Shown here: positions 43,141 to 52,129 of the stretch, one piece after another
Numbering within the stretch: the first letter of the stretch is position 1
Layout: every line of letters begins with the position of its first letter
Source: UBA6107 sp964533735
GTDB taxonomy: Bacteria > Chloroflexota > Anaerolineae > Anaerolineales > Anaerolineaceae
DNA: 64,000 nt
Reading direction: 5' to 3'
NCBI GenBank assembly: GCA_964533735.1
Contig: CAZHMD010000012.1
Location: forward strand, 1-64,000
Program-made: the position numbers and the translations under genes
Notes under the pieces: generated by a model
What the model saw: only the letters and a program-made list of their open reading frames with translations
Told to the model about the DNA's origin: nothing
Databases searched by the model: none

Positions 43141-44072
43141 CGCCTGAACCGATCATCCTTGTGGAACACCTCACGCGCGCCTTCGGAAGCTTTTTGGCCG
43201 TGGATGACGTAAGTTTTGCGGTGCAGCCGGGGGAGATCGTCGGCTACCTCGGACCAAATGGCTGCGGCAAAACCACCACCATCCGCATGCTGCTCGGGTT
43301 ACTGCAGCCCACCAGCGGCTCTGCCCACGTGTTGGGCTTTGATGCCTTCTCTCAAACAGAAGAAGTGCGCTCGCGCTGCGGGTACATGTCACAAAAGTTC
43401 GCCCTGTATGATGACCTCACCGTGCAGCAGAACCTGGCTTTCTACGCTGGCGTCTACGGGGTCAGGGAGAAAAGCGCGATCGAGAGAACGCTCGCCCTGG
43501 TGGGGTTAAGTGAACATCCGTCCACCCTCACCCGCTCCCTCTCTGCGGGCTGGCGGCAGCGCCTGGCGCTGGGGATCGCCCTGGTGCATGAACCCAAACT
43601 GCTCTTCCTGGACGAGCCCACCTCCGGGGTGGATCCGGTGGCGCGGCGCGAGTTCTGGGAGCTCATCTATCAGCTGGCAGCGGGCGGGGTCACCGTCTTC
43701 ACCACCACCCATTACATGGATGAAGCCGAGTACTGCCACCGCGTGGGGCTGATGCGCTCCGGCAAACTGCTGGCATTTGACACCCCCGCTCATTTAAAGA
43801 CTGCCACTTTACGTGCCGACGCCTGGAATATCACCTCCGCTTCAACCACTGCTGTTCTTTCAGTGCTTGAAGAACTCACCGAATGCATCCAGGTGAGCCT
43901 CCTGGGTGACCGCGTGCACCTCCTCACCGGGCGCGGAAGGGTCGATGAAGCACAAATTGTTGCTGCCCTGACCGCACAGGGCATTCAGGACGCCCACGTT
44001 GAACCTGGCGAGATCACCCTCGAAGACATTTTTATCAACCTCACCCACAAGGCAGATCTCACTTCCGCATAA
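43137..44072 (+). CDS. ABC transporter ATP-binding protein (second of pair, YbhF C-half-like)
   Basis: This 311-residue ATPase starts with GTG at 43137 inside the stop of the preceding gene (GTGA). Walker A is GPNGCGKTTTIRML and Walker B LLFLDEPTSGVDP. The signature reads LSAGWRQRLALGIAL, so the canonical LSGGQ is altered at two positions, suggesting one weaker ATP site in a heterodimer with the first ATPase. Last gene of the efflux operon. Confidence 0.92.
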   Translation: MTPEPIILVEHLTRAFGSFLAVDDVSFAVQPGEIVGYLGPNGCGKTTTIRMLLGLLQPTSGSAHVLGFDAFSQTEEVRSRCGYMSQKFALYDDLTVQQNLAFYAGVYGVREKSAIERTLALVGLSEHPSTLTRSLSAGWRQRLALGIALVHEPKLLFLDEPTSGVDPVARREFWELIYQLAAGGVTVFTTTHYMDEAEYCHRVGLMRSGKLLAFDTPAHLKTATLRADAWNITSASTTAVLSVLEELTECIQVSLLGDRVHLLTGRGRVDEAQIVAALTAQGIQDAHVEPGEITLEDIFINLTHKADLTSA

Positions 44073-44223
44073 AGTTGTGTGTGGAGACTGCTTATCCTGA
44101 GAATGGATATTGAATTTTTGGGCTGTTGGCTTCGGGGTGTTTGGCAAGGTCTGTCCACCATACCCAATACGCTTTTCCGTGTGAATTAATCGTAAAAATC
44201 GCGATAAGGAAGTGACGGATTTT

Positions 44224-44251
44224 TTGCTTTAGCGTAGAATTCATGTATTAT
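44224..44251 (+). promoter_or_regulatory. Probable promoter of the lipoprotein at 44291
   Basis: TTGCTT (44224-44229), a 16 bp spacer and TATTAT (44246-44251), 40 bp before the ATG, with AAAGGAGA between. The rest of the 217 bp gap after the ABC operon shows nothing specific. Confidence 0.45.
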
Positions 44252-44290
44252 ATTGTCATGCAAGTACCGTCTTATTTCTAAAGGAGAATC

Positions 44291-45073
44291 ATGAAAAAAT
44301 CACACCGGCTTCCTTTTTTAGCACTTCTACTTTTCGTTCTTATCGTCAGTACCGCCTGCGGTTTTTCACTTGGTAATAACAACGACCCCACCGATAAACC
44401 CCAGGTCATCGTGGTAACAGCAACGCCCGAAAGGCAGGCACCAACAGAAGCGCCGGTTGTTGCCACCGAAGCTGTCACAGAAGCCCCGGTAACTTCTTCC
44501 GAACCAAAGGACTTTTTTATCGATGAATTTGATGACAATATGGATAATTACAGTTGGTTCGATATGGGCAGTGGTGATGAAGAAGACAAAATGAATTTGG
44601 TCTACGAAGAAGGTCAGCTCAAGTTCGAACTCAACGATTACAACCTTTGGCCTTATGTGATGTACGATCCCTATACCTATACTGACGTGCGCATTGATGT
44701 GGAAGCTGAAAACTGGGGCGTCAATCAGAATTCGGTCACCCTGGTCTGCCGCTATGATGAGGATTTGGGATGGTACGAATTTAATATTGCCAATGATGGC
44801 ACCTGGTACATTGCATATTATGACGCGATGGTGGCAAAGGGTTACATCACCCTGTATAATGGCGGCTCTACTGCCATAAAGATGGGGCGCGATACAAATG
44901 TGTATTCCGCCGTTTGCCAGGGTCAGGACCTCACCCTTTTCATCAATGGGGTAAAAACGCGTACCGTTGAGCATAAAGACCTGAAAGAAGGTCAAGTTGG
45001 TGTGAGTGTCTCTTCCTACGAAAATTTCCCGGTCAATGTCTACCTCAACTGGCTGGAGATTAGCCAGCCATAA
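44291..45073 (+). CDS. Lipoprotein with concanavalin-like lectin/glucanase-type domain
   Basis: This 260-residue protein has a signal peptide with lipobox VSTAC, a Thr/Pro/Ala-rich linker (about 40-75) and a beta-rich domain containing FIDEFDDNMDNYSWFDM, VDVEAENWG-like DVEAENWGVNQNSVTLVCRY and LFINGVKTRTV, features of laminin-G/DUF1080-like jelly rolls. It probably displays a carbohydrate- or surface-binding module. It is a single-gene unit with a promoter and a strong terminator. No catalytic residues identified. Confidence 0.75.
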   Translation: MKKSHRLPFLALLLFVLIVSTACGFSLGNNNDPTDKPQVIVVTATPERQAPTEAPVVATEAVTEAPVTSSEPKDFFIDEFDDNMDNYSWFDMGSGDEEDKMNLVYEEGQLKFELNDYNLWPYVMYDPYTYTDVRIDVEAENWGVNQNSVTLVCRYDEDLGWYEFNIANDGTWYIAYYDAMVAKGYITLYNGGSTAIKMGRDTNVYSAVCQGQDLTLFINGVKTRTVEHKDLKEGQVGVSVSSYENFPVNVYLNWLEISQP

Positions 45074-45094
45074 TCAATAAGTTCCCCTTTTCAT

Positions 45095-45125
45095 AAGCAG
45101 AGAGATAACCTCTCTGCTTTTTTTT
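45095..45125 (+). terminator. Terminator after the lectin-like lipoprotein gene
   Basis: AAGCAGAGAG and CTCTCTGCTT form a perfect 10-bp stem with loop ATAAC, followed by a run of T residues. Confidence 0.9.
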
Positions 45126-45244
45126 AATTTCTTTTCAAGTGCCTTATATTTTCCAAATAATTGATCCTTTGAAGATATTCATTTTCCTGACTGGGTCTGG
45201 AAGTACCCGTAACCCCAAACCAGATCCGCCTCGGCTTTCAATTA

Positions 45245-45272
45245 TTGACTTTGCCACAAAGCCCTCTATAAT
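45245..45272 (+). promoter_or_regulatory. Promoter of the GxGYxYP gene, leaderless type
   Basis: TTGACT (45245-45250), a 16 bp spacer and TATAAT (45267-45272), then only CAAACC before the ATG at 45279. No ribosome-binding site exists, so translation is probably from a leaderless message. Confidence 0.7.
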
Positions 45273-45278
45273 CAAACC

Positions 45279-46958
45279 ATGCCCCCTGAACAATTCATTA
45301 CGGTGCTTGATGTGAGCGCCATGGATTACCCCACTCGCATCTGCGCGGCTGTCCTGCAGGGACTGCTCAACCGCACCGGCACGCGCGTCTTCCTCGATTA
45401 TGGCATCTATGATGATCCGGCAGCCCGGCGCACCAACGAAATTTTCCTCGATGACGCTTTGTGGGTCTCCAAATACCGCGACCTGCTGGGCTACCAGGAC
45501 CGCCGCAACATGGCGTATTACCGCGAAACCCACAAGCTCCAATTCCAAAACGTCACCCTTGACCAGTTAATTACAGGTAACCTGGCTTCCCTGAATGGCT
45601 ACATCATCTGGGATACCGATTTTGACGACACCGCCAACATCGCTCTGATGTTATGCGCGCAGCAGGATATCCTTCCCGTCACACTAGAGATGGAACCCTG
45701 GGCACAACAGCTCGGCCTCCACCGCATGGATGACCTGACCGGGTGCTGGCAGGACCGCGTGGAGTTGTACCAGTGGGCACATGAAAACCTTGCTCCCTTT
45801 TGCGCTCCGGGGAAAATGGCGAATATTGAGCCTGCCTGGCAGCGCCCTGAATTCGTGGATTATCTGGTGCAGAATAAGATTTTCATCACCAATCTCAACA
45901 GCGGCCGCAAGGGACTGGGCAGTACACTCCTTATGCTGCTGGCTTTCGGCCCTGCCTGGCTGCGCGAAGTGCTTTTCGCGTTCAGATTCGACGGTTTATT
46001 GCGCAAATTTGCTCTCGCCCTCATGGGTTGGCAGGACGCTGAGGTAGCCCTGTCCAACAGGATCCAGCGCTCGTTAAGATCAACTGCTTTCCCCACCATC
46101 TTCGGCTGGCACACCCGCCGTGATGATGAACTCTCGTTCATGCTGCAGCTCTCCGCCAACGGCTTGCGCCTCGTCCCCTCCCACATTGCCGCCAATTATT
46201 CGTTCCACAGCCGGGTCACACCCCTCGGTTTCACCCCTCACGCGCCGCCTCCTCCCCCTCACCTCGACCCCGATGGGATTTACCTCACCTTTACCCTCTC
46301 CGATGGCGACCAGTTGATGATGATGAACACCACCGAATTGGGTAACTGGAACAGCCCCGCGCGCGGCAGTGTTCCTTTCAACTGGGAAGTCCAGCCCCTG
46401 CTGGTGGAACTGGCGCCCGCCCTGCTTGAACGCTACCAGCGCACCGCCAGCCCGCAGGACTGCCTCATCGCCGGCCCGTCCGGTGCGGGGTACGTGGTGC
46501 CTCCGCTCATGCCCAACCTGCCCGCCTACCTGCGCGAGAGTACCCGCATCTGCGGCCTCGCCGGGATAAATCTGGTCACGTCTTACGTGGCAGACCCGCC
46601 TGGGCGCGTTCTGCGCCAGTTGGCACGCCATCACGGAAACCTCCTGGGCTATCTCTGCGGTTATGCCGTGGTTAACCGCTCCCCCATCACCCTGATTGAT
46701 GACATTCCCATCGTCGCCAACGTGTCCCCGCTGGTAAGCGAAATTCATCTCAATGCCGACGACCTGCTTGAAACGGTCAGGCAGCGCGTCCTCTCGCCGG
46801 GCAGCACGCCGCGCTTCATCGGTGTTCACCTCTTTGCCTATCGCACAACTATTGCCGATGTAGCGGGTTTTATCAGCAAATTGGAGTACCCCCATCTTCA
46901 CGTCGTCCGTGGAGACGAGTTCTTGACACTTGCACGAGAATCTATGAGGAGGATGTGA
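45279..46958 (+). CDS. GxGYxYP family protein, putative glycoside hydrolase
   Basis: This 559-residue protein has an N-terminal domain with ICAAVLQGLLNRTGTRVFLD and a C-terminal domain containing IYLTFTLSDGDQLMMM and AGPSGAGYVVPPLMPN, a variant of the G-x-G-Y-x-Y-P signature for which the family is named (putative carbohydrate-active enzymes, poorly characterised). No signal peptide is seen, whereas many relatives are secreted, so a cytoplasmic role on imported sugars is possible. A GPH-family sugar symporter starts 1 bp after its stop, supporting a sugar role. Substrate unknown. Confidence 0.78.
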   Translation: MPPEQFITVLDVSAMDYPTRICAAVLQGLLNRTGTRVFLDYGIYDDPAARRTNEIFLDDALWVSKYRDLLGYQDRRNMAYYRETHKLQFQNVTLDQLITGNLASLNGYIIWDTDFDDTANIALMLCAQQDILPVTLEMEPWAQQLGLHRMDDLTGCWQDRVELYQWAHENLAPFCAPGKMANIEPAWQRPEFVDYLVQNKIFITNLNSGRKGLGSTLLMLLAFGPAWLREVLFAFRFDGLLRKFALALMGWQDAEVALSNRIQRSLRSTAFPTIFGWHTRRDDELSFMLQLSANGLRLVPSHIAANYSFHSRVTPLGFTPHAPPPPPHLDPDGIYLTFTLSDGDQLMMMNTTELGNWNSPARGSVPFNWEVQPLLVELAPALLERYQRTASPQDCLIAGPSGAGYVVPPLMPNLPAYLRESTRICGLAGINLVTSYVADPPGRVLRQLARHHGNLLGYLCGYAVVNRSPITLIDDIPIVANVSPLVSEIHLNADDLLETVRQRVLSPGSTPRFIGVHLFAYRTTIADVAGFISKLEYPHLHVVRGDEFLTLARESMRRM

Positions 46959-46959
46959 A

Positions 46960-48321
46960 ATGGAAAATACATTGAAAGCCGCCAGGTTAAGCCTGGGGAC
47001 CAAGTTTGCTTATGGCACAGCCGACCTGGGGATTGCCATGGTTACCGCTGCCATCCAGTTCGTGCTCTTCTTTTATTACAACAAAGTCCTGGGGATGGAT
47101 CCGGCGTTAATTGGCACGGCGCTGCTGGTCGGAAAATTCACCTGGGACGCCATCAACGACCCCCTCGTGGGCTACCTCTCTGACCGCACCCGTACCCGCT
47201 GGGGGCGCCGCAAACCGTTCATGTTGTTTGGCGCCATCCCCTTTGGTCTCACGGTTTGGCTGTTGTTCTCGCTCCCCGCCGGGTTGACTGGCGCTGCTGC
47301 CTTCCTGGTCGTGCTGGGTTCCTTCCTGCTGGTGGATACCACCCAAACTTTGGTAAGCGTACCGTATTACGCCATGTCAGCGGAACTGACCTATGATTAC
47401 AACGAACGTACGTCGCTCATCTCCATCCGCATGATCTTCACTGTACTCGGCTACATCCTCGGCGCGGGCGCCACTTCCATGCTGGCAAACATGTTCATCG
47501 GAATGGGCGCCTCTGAACCGGCGGCTTACAGCTACACTGGAGCCATTTACGGTGTTGTGGCCATTTTCACGGTAATGGTCACTACCTTGTTTGTGAAGGA
47601 AAAACCCAATCCTGACCTGGTGCCTGCCACCATGCCGCCCTGGAAGCAGATCGTCCAGATCTTTAAGAATCGTCCATTTGTTCAATATATGATCATGAGC
47701 ACCATCATCAGCATCAGTTTCACCCTGCTTACCGGGCTGCTGACCTATTTTGTAACTTTTCAACTTGGCATGGGGGACCAGTTCTTCCTGGTCATGCTGG
47801 TGATGCTCGGCACGGTCGGACTCTTCCTCATCCCCTGGCAGTTGGTTTCGAAGAAGCTCAATAAAGGTCCCGCTTATGCTCTCGGGCTCGGAATTGCCTG
47901 TGTCGCTATCATTGGCGCGTTTTTCCTGCCCAATCACCCCACCCCCTTGATCTATGTGGTGGCATTCGTCGCCGGCGTGGGTTTCTCCGCGCAGTATGTC
48001 TTCCCGTGGAGCATGATCCCGGACGTGGTCGAGGTGGACCAGGCAAGAACCGGTGAACGCCACGAGGGCATCTATTTTGGCGCTAACTCGCTGCTGGGCA
48101 AGATCTCAGGCGGTGTTGGGGCGTTCGTTATGGGCTGGGCGTTAAAGCTCTACGGCTTCAATGCAGATGCGGCCGTCCAGACGACCCACACACTCTTTGG
48201 CATCCGTTTCTTCTTCGCCATCGTGCCGGTCATCGCCTTCCTCATCGCGCTGCCGCTGCTCATCTGGTACCCCATCACCCGCAAGAAACATGCTGAACTC
48301 ACCGGACAGAAAATCGATTAA
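46960..48321 (+). CDS. GPH family sugar:cation symporter (MelB-like MFS)
   Basis: This 453-residue protein has twelve predicted membrane segments. WDAINDPLVGYLSDRTRTRWGRRKPF, in two adjoining stretches, is the diagnostic loop of glycoside-pentoside-hexuronide cation symporters; the aspartates in NDPLVG-type motifs bind the coupling ion. GAGGAGG precedes the ATG. It shares a transcript with the GxGYxYP gene and ends in a terminator. Confidence 0.92.
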   Translation: MENTLKAARLSLGTKFAYGTADLGIAMVTAAIQFVLFFYYNKVLGMDPALIGTALLVGKFTWDAINDPLVGYLSDRTRTRWGRRKPFMLFGAIPFGLTVWLLFSLPAGLTGAAAFLVVLGSFLLVDTTQTLVSVPYYAMSAELTYDYNERTSLISIRMIFTVLGYILGAGATSMLANMFIGMGASEPAAYSYTGAIYGVVAIFTVMVTTLFVKEKPNPDLVPATMPPWKQIVQIFKNRPFVQYMIMSTIISISFTLLTGLLTYFVTFQLGMGDQFFLVMLVMLGTVGLFLIPWQLVSKKLNKGPAYALGLGIACVAIIGAFFLPNHPTPLIYVVAFVAGVGFSAQYVFPWSMIPDVVEVDQARTGERHEGIYFGANSLLGKISGGVGAFVMGWALKLYGFNADAAVQTTHTLFGIRFFFAIVPVIAFLIALPLLIWYPITRKKHAELTGQKID

Positions 48322-48327
48322 ACCAAA

Positions 48328-48355
48328 ACCGGGTCTGATGCCAGACCCGGTAATT
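48328..48355 (+). terminator. Terminator after the GPH symporter gene
   Basis: ACCGGGTCTG and CAGACCCGGT form a perfect 10-bp stem with a 4-nt loop, 7 bp after the stop, followed by a modest T-rich stretch. It may serve both convergent genes. Confidence 0.75.
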
Positions 48356-48384
48356 ATTTGCCGAAGCTTTTCCGTTTGTGATTA

Positions 48385-49053
48385 TTAAAGCATCGAAAAA
48401 ACGCCGGCCATCACGAACCACGCAATGGTGGTAAAGAAGATGCTCCATTCAAGTACGGCCGAACGCCACACGCGCGGTCGTTCGGGCTGCTCTTGCGGGT
48501 CGAGGATGTAATTGGGGTTCTCGTCTTTATCCATTTTGGAGCGCACGGTGAACAGGAACGCGCTGTAACTTGCCAGGGCTAATAATCCCACGATGTTCAA
48601 TCCCAGTGGGATCAGCCTTTGCTCGCCGGATTGGGTGAAGATGGCAATGGTATAAAAAAGCACGGTCAGCAGGCCGCTGCGGAAGAAGGTCATGGCTGCA
48701 CGGCGGTGAGGGGTGAGCCGTTCCATGGGGAATACCCCCACCAGGCTCGCGCAAATGGCGGCGATGATCCCGAATGCCGTCCCCAGCCACCCCCATACGG
48801 ACCCCAGCCGCAGCCCCAGCCCGATCATCAGCGGGAGGAAAAGCATGCCGCCGAGGATCATCCCGGTGTTGAATGTCCACGCCAGCCGCGAAACGCCCAC
48901 CTCGCCCAGCTCGGAAATGAAATGATTGCGAATCTTATAACGCCCGCCGTCCCTGCCGCGGTATGCAAAGCCAGCCGCCAGGCTGCCCGCCAGGATGAAG
49001 AGTGTGCCAACCCAGGTCAAATAAGGGTACACTTGCAGTATGAAGGCTTTCAT
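48385..49053 (-). CDS. DUF998 family integral membrane protein
   Basis: This 222-residue protein has six hydrophobic segments (about 8-28, 60-80, 90-110, 125-142, 150-172, 200-220) and HFISELGEVGVSRLAWTFNTGMI in two adjoining stretches, the region that identifies DUF998. Function unknown; no partner gene. AAAAAGGA lies 12 nt before the ATG, a bit far. Divergent from the methyltransferase gene. Confidence 0.75.
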   Translation of the reverse strand: MKAFILQVYPYLTWVGTLFILAGSLAAGFAYRGRDGGRYKIRNHFISELGEVGVSRLAWTFNTGMILGGMLFLPLMIGLGLRLGSVWGWLGTAFGIIAAICASLVGVFPMERLTPHRRAAMTFFRSGLLTVLFYTIAIFTQSGEQRLIPLGLNIVGLLALASYSAFLFTVRSKMDKDENPNYILDPQEQPERPRVWRSAVLEWSIFFTTIAWFVMAGVFSML

Positions 49054-49136
49054 GCAGACACTATCCTTTTTATACCCAACCCGTAATGAAAATTTTACCC
49101 CTCACCAGGGATTATACGCCAGTGGAAGGAACCGCA

Positions 49137-49910
49137 ATGTACAATAAATTTTCGCAGGATTATGACCGCTTCGTTAACTGGCACAACCGCCTGGCATTTG
49201 AATTACCCTTCCTTCTCGCGCAAATAGGCAGTGTTACCCCGCAGCCGGGTGTGCCTCTCCGCGTGCTGGATGCCGCCTGCGGCACCGGGCAGCACGTTAT
49301 CGCCCTCGCCAAAAAGGGATTGGACGTCACCGGGGCTGACTTGAGCATTGAGATGATCACCGTCGCCCGAGCCAATGCCAGCACCGCGGGTCTTGACCTG
49401 CGCTTCGAGCCGGTTGGGTTTGGCAGTCTTTCGCATACATTTGGTGCCGGATCCTTCAGTACCCTTCTCTGCCTGGGGAACTCTCTGCCCCACCTGCTCA
49501 CTCCCGCCGACCTCGCGCATGCCTTGCAGGATTTTGCCAACTGCCTCACCCCGGGCGGCATCCTCATCCTCCAGAACCGCAACTTTGACGCCGTCCTCTC
49601 CTCCCTCAGCCGCTGGATGGAACCCGAAACCCACGTTGAAGGTGACCGCGAATGGCTATTCCAGCGCTTTTATGATTTCGAAGCTGATGACCTCATCCGC
49701 TTCAACATCGTCACCCTCACCCGCCAGGCTGGTAAAGATTGGCAGTCCACCGTCACCGCCACGCACCTGCGCCCGCAGAAACAACAGGAGCTCGCCGAAG
49801 CTCTCGCTGCCGCTGGTTTCACCGCTATCCAATCCTACGGCAGCCTCTCCGGGGATGCCTTTGTTCCCTTAAGCAGCGGCAACCTGGTGCTCACCGCCAC
49901 CAAAGCCTGA
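49137..49910 (+). CDS. Class I SAM-dependent methyltransferase
   Basis: A protein of about 257 residues beginning MYNKFSQDYDRFVNWHNRL, typical of this family. The SAM-binding motif I is VLDAACGTGQHVIAL near 48, followed by DVTGADLSIEMI and LCLGNSLPHLL. The start at 49137 has GGAAGGA upstream and fits the family; an in-frame ATG at 49086 would add 17 unconserved residues. Substrate unknown. Confidence 0.85.
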   Translation: MYNKFSQDYDRFVNWHNRLAFELPFLLAQIGSVTPQPGVPLRVLDAACGTGQHVIALAKKGLDVTGADLSIEMITVARANASTAGLDLRFEPVGFGSLSHTFGAGSFSTLLCLGNSLPHLLTPADLAHALQDFANCLTPGGILILQNRNFDAVLSSLSRWMEPETHVEGDREWLFQRFYDFEADDLIRFNIVTLTRQAGKDWQSTVTATHLRPQKQQELAEALAAAGFTAIQSYGSLSGDAFVPLSSGNLVLTATKA

Positions 49911-49972
49911 TTCCTTTTTGCACTTCCTGCAATACGATGCATAATTAGGTCATCCTTTAATGAGGAGCCATT

Positions 49973-51085
49973 ATGCACATCGTCCAGGTGACCACCCCGC
50001 AGCAGCTGCAGGATTTCATCGACCTGCCTTACCAGCTTTACCGCCATGACCCGGTGTGGGTGCCGCCCTTGCGTTCAGAGCAGCAAGCCCAATTTATACC
50101 CTCGAAAAATCCCATGCTCAACCACTGCACTTATGCGCTCTTCCTCGCCGTGGAATCCGGGCAGTGTGTCGGCAGGATCTCCGCTTTTATCGATCACCTC
50201 GCGCTCGACCACTGGAAGCAGCCTATCGGACTCTTCGGTTCCTTTGAATGCGTGGAGGATATCGCGGTTGCCGCCGGGCTCCTTAACGCCGCCCGTGATT
50301 GGCTGCGCGCCAAAGGCATGACCAGCATGCGCGGTCCGTGGAGTTTTGCCTCGCAGGAATGGGGGCTGGTGGTGGAAGGCTTCACCCCCTCCCCGGTCAT
50401 CCTCGCGCCTTACAACCCTCCTTACTACAACGACTACCTCGACCATTTTGGTCTCGCTAAAGCCAAAGACCTGCTTGTGTATGTCATCAACGCCCGCGAG
50501 GGCTACCAGATACCCCCCCGCATCCTCGAACTCACCAGCAAGGTGGCAAAGCGCTACAACGTGCGTGTGCGCCCGGTGAACATGCGTAATCTCGAAAATG
50601 ATGTCGTCACCATCCTCAATTTAGCCAATGAGTCCATTTCAGACAACTGGGGTTTTTATCCGGTCACCGAAGAGGAAGCGCGCGCGCTGGCCCACGACCT
50701 GCGCCGGATTATCAACCCCAGGGCTGTCCTCATCGCCGAAACTGCCGAGGGCAAGCCGATTGGATTCGCCATGACCCTGCCGGATGTCAATATCATCCTC
50801 AAGGGATTGAATGGTTCACTGCTGCCATTCGGCTGGCTCAAGATGCTCATGCAGCTTCCCAGCCTTAACCACTACCGCATGTGGGCGCTCGGCGTCATCC
50901 CCGAGTACCAGGGCAAAGCCATCGACACCCTGCTCTACCGCGCTACCTACGAAGCTATCTTTACCGATAAGCTCCGCCTGGAGATCAATTATGTGCTGGA
51001 AGACAACGACCGCATGAACAACGCCCTCATGAAACTGGGCGTCAAACCCCTGCGTCGCTACCGCGTTTACGAGATGCCCATTTGA
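49973..51085 (+). CDS. GNAT-superfamily acetyltransferase-like protein, two-lobed
   Basis: This 370-residue protein begins MHIVQVTTPQQLQDFIDLPYQL and has two GNAT-like halves: an N-terminal one (LFLAVESGQCVGRISAFID) and a C-terminal one (AVLIAETAEGKPIGFAMTLPD, WALGVIPEYQGKAIDTLLY, where VIPEYQGK is the acetyl-CoA loop region). Such proteins are common in Chloroflexota and related bacteria and are annotated only as N-acetyltransferases. GAGGAG precedes the ATG, and a terminator follows. Confidence 0.78.
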   Translation: MHIVQVTTPQQLQDFIDLPYQLYRHDPVWVPPLRSEQQAQFIPSKNPMLNHCTYALFLAVESGQCVGRISAFIDHLALDHWKQPIGLFGSFECVEDIAVAAGLLNAARDWLRAKGMTSMRGPWSFASQEWGLVVEGFTPSPVILAPYNPPYYNDYLDHFGLAKAKDLLVYVINAREGYQIPPRILELTSKVAKRYNVRVRPVNMRNLENDVVTILNLANESISDNWGFYPVTEEEARALAHDLRRIINPRAVLIAETAEGKPIGFAMTLPDVNIILKGLNGSLLPFGWLKMLMQLPSLNHYRMWALGVIPEYQGKAIDTLLYRATYEAIFTDKLRLEINYVLEDNDRMNNALMKLGVKPLRRYRVYEMPI

Positions 51086-51103
51086 TCGTTGGCTCGCGAA
51101 AAT

Positions 51104-51134
51104 AAAACAACCCTGAGCGCATCAGGGTTGTTTT
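51104..51134. terminator. Bidirectional terminator between convergent genes
   Basis: AAAACAACCCTGA and TCAGGGTTGTTTT form a perfect 13-bp stem with loop GCGCA, with T-rich ends on both strands, between the GNAT-like gene and the DUF2807 gene. Confidence 0.9.
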
Positions 51135-51151
51135 GATATCCGTATTATTTT

Positions 51152-52030
51152 TTACTTGTGTTCGCCCAGCGAATTGACTTTGCCGAACCCCGTCATGGTC
51201 TGGGTAATCCTTGGAGCCCCGTAGTAATTCACATCGCCGCTGCCGGTGATGGTGATATCCAGGTTTTCCTTTGCCCATACCGTGGCTTTGCCGAATCCGG
51301 TGATCTTCACCGCCGCGTCCTCAGATTCCAGGTCATCCGCATTGTAATTGCCGGAGCCGGTGAGCATCACATCCTGGTCAACGGTTGTCCCGCTCAGGTT
51401 GGCGTCTCCGAACCCGCTGATCTTTACCGCCAGGCTGACAGCCTCGATCTGCTCCACATTGATATCACCCGAGCCGGTGATCTCAAGAGTTGGTTTGTCC
51501 GCGGTGATCGTCTGCGCTTCAAAATCACCGAACCCTGAAATGCGCACCAGCAGCGTCTCGCTCTCCAGGCTGCCCAGTCTGATGTCACCTGAGCCGTGCA
51601 GCTTGACCTCGAGATCCTCGCCGGTCAATCCTTCGGAGTCAATATTGCCAAATCCGGATAACACGACACTGGATACATTTTTCAACACCAGCTTGTACTC
51701 GATCGTCCGCGATGGGTCAAGCGAGAGGTTGGGTTTCATGCCAATGACGAGGGTGTCATTTTCCATCTCACTGGTGATGTACTGCATCAGGTTATCGTCG
51801 GCGGTGATCGTCAAAGACTCTTCATCACCTTGCACGATTTCAAGATTTCCAATTCCGCGCAGGTCAACCCGCTCAAAATTGCTCACATCCCTTCTCTCAG
51901 TAACAACCTCACCCGAACCGCTGATGGTTTTAGTGGTTACCGGGTTATAAAAGCCGTTTGGGATGCAGGCTGTCAGGCTTAAGCCTAAAACTGCCACAAC
52001 TGTAAAAATCACTGCCAATTTCTTAAACAT
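51152..52030 (-). CDS. DUF2807 lipoprotein (GIN-domain, putative adhesin head)
   Basis: A lipoprotein of about 292 residues starting MFKKLAVIFTVVAVLGLSL with lipobox LTAC. The mature part is a repetitive beta-solenoid of short units alternating SGFG and GSGD (for example KISGFGDANL, ITGSGDINV), the DUF2807/GIN pattern. The start at 52030 has AAGGAG upstream; a longer frame to 52096 lacks support. Surface-exposed; role unknown. Confidence 0.87.
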   Translation of the reverse strand: MFKKLAVIFTVVAVLGLSLTACIPNGFYNPVTTKTISGSGEVVTERRDVSNFERVDLRGIGNLEIVQGDEESLTITADDNLMQYITSEMENDTLVIGMKPNLSLDPSRTIEYKLVLKNVSSVVLSGFGNIDSEGLTGEDLEVKLHGSGDIRLGSLESETLLVRISGFGDFEAQTITADKPTLEITGSGDINVEQIEAVSLAVKISGFGDANLSGTTVDQDVMLTGSGNYNADDLESEDAAVKITGFGKATVWAKENLDITITGSGDVNYYGAPRITQTMTGFGKVNSLGEHK

Positions 52031-52129
52031 AGCGTTCTCCTTGAATATCTGCCAATTGATACACAATATACGCAGGGAGAATCGAAAATGTTGCATAAAA
52101 ATCTAATCCCGGCTTTACACCGGACAGGC

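Noticed and set aside
46080..47003. A 307-codon open frame on minus inside the GxGYxYP gene
   Set aside because: It is antisense to a gene with recognised domains, has low-complexity Gly/Arg/His-rich translation, and no family features; it is a by-product of high-GC codon use.
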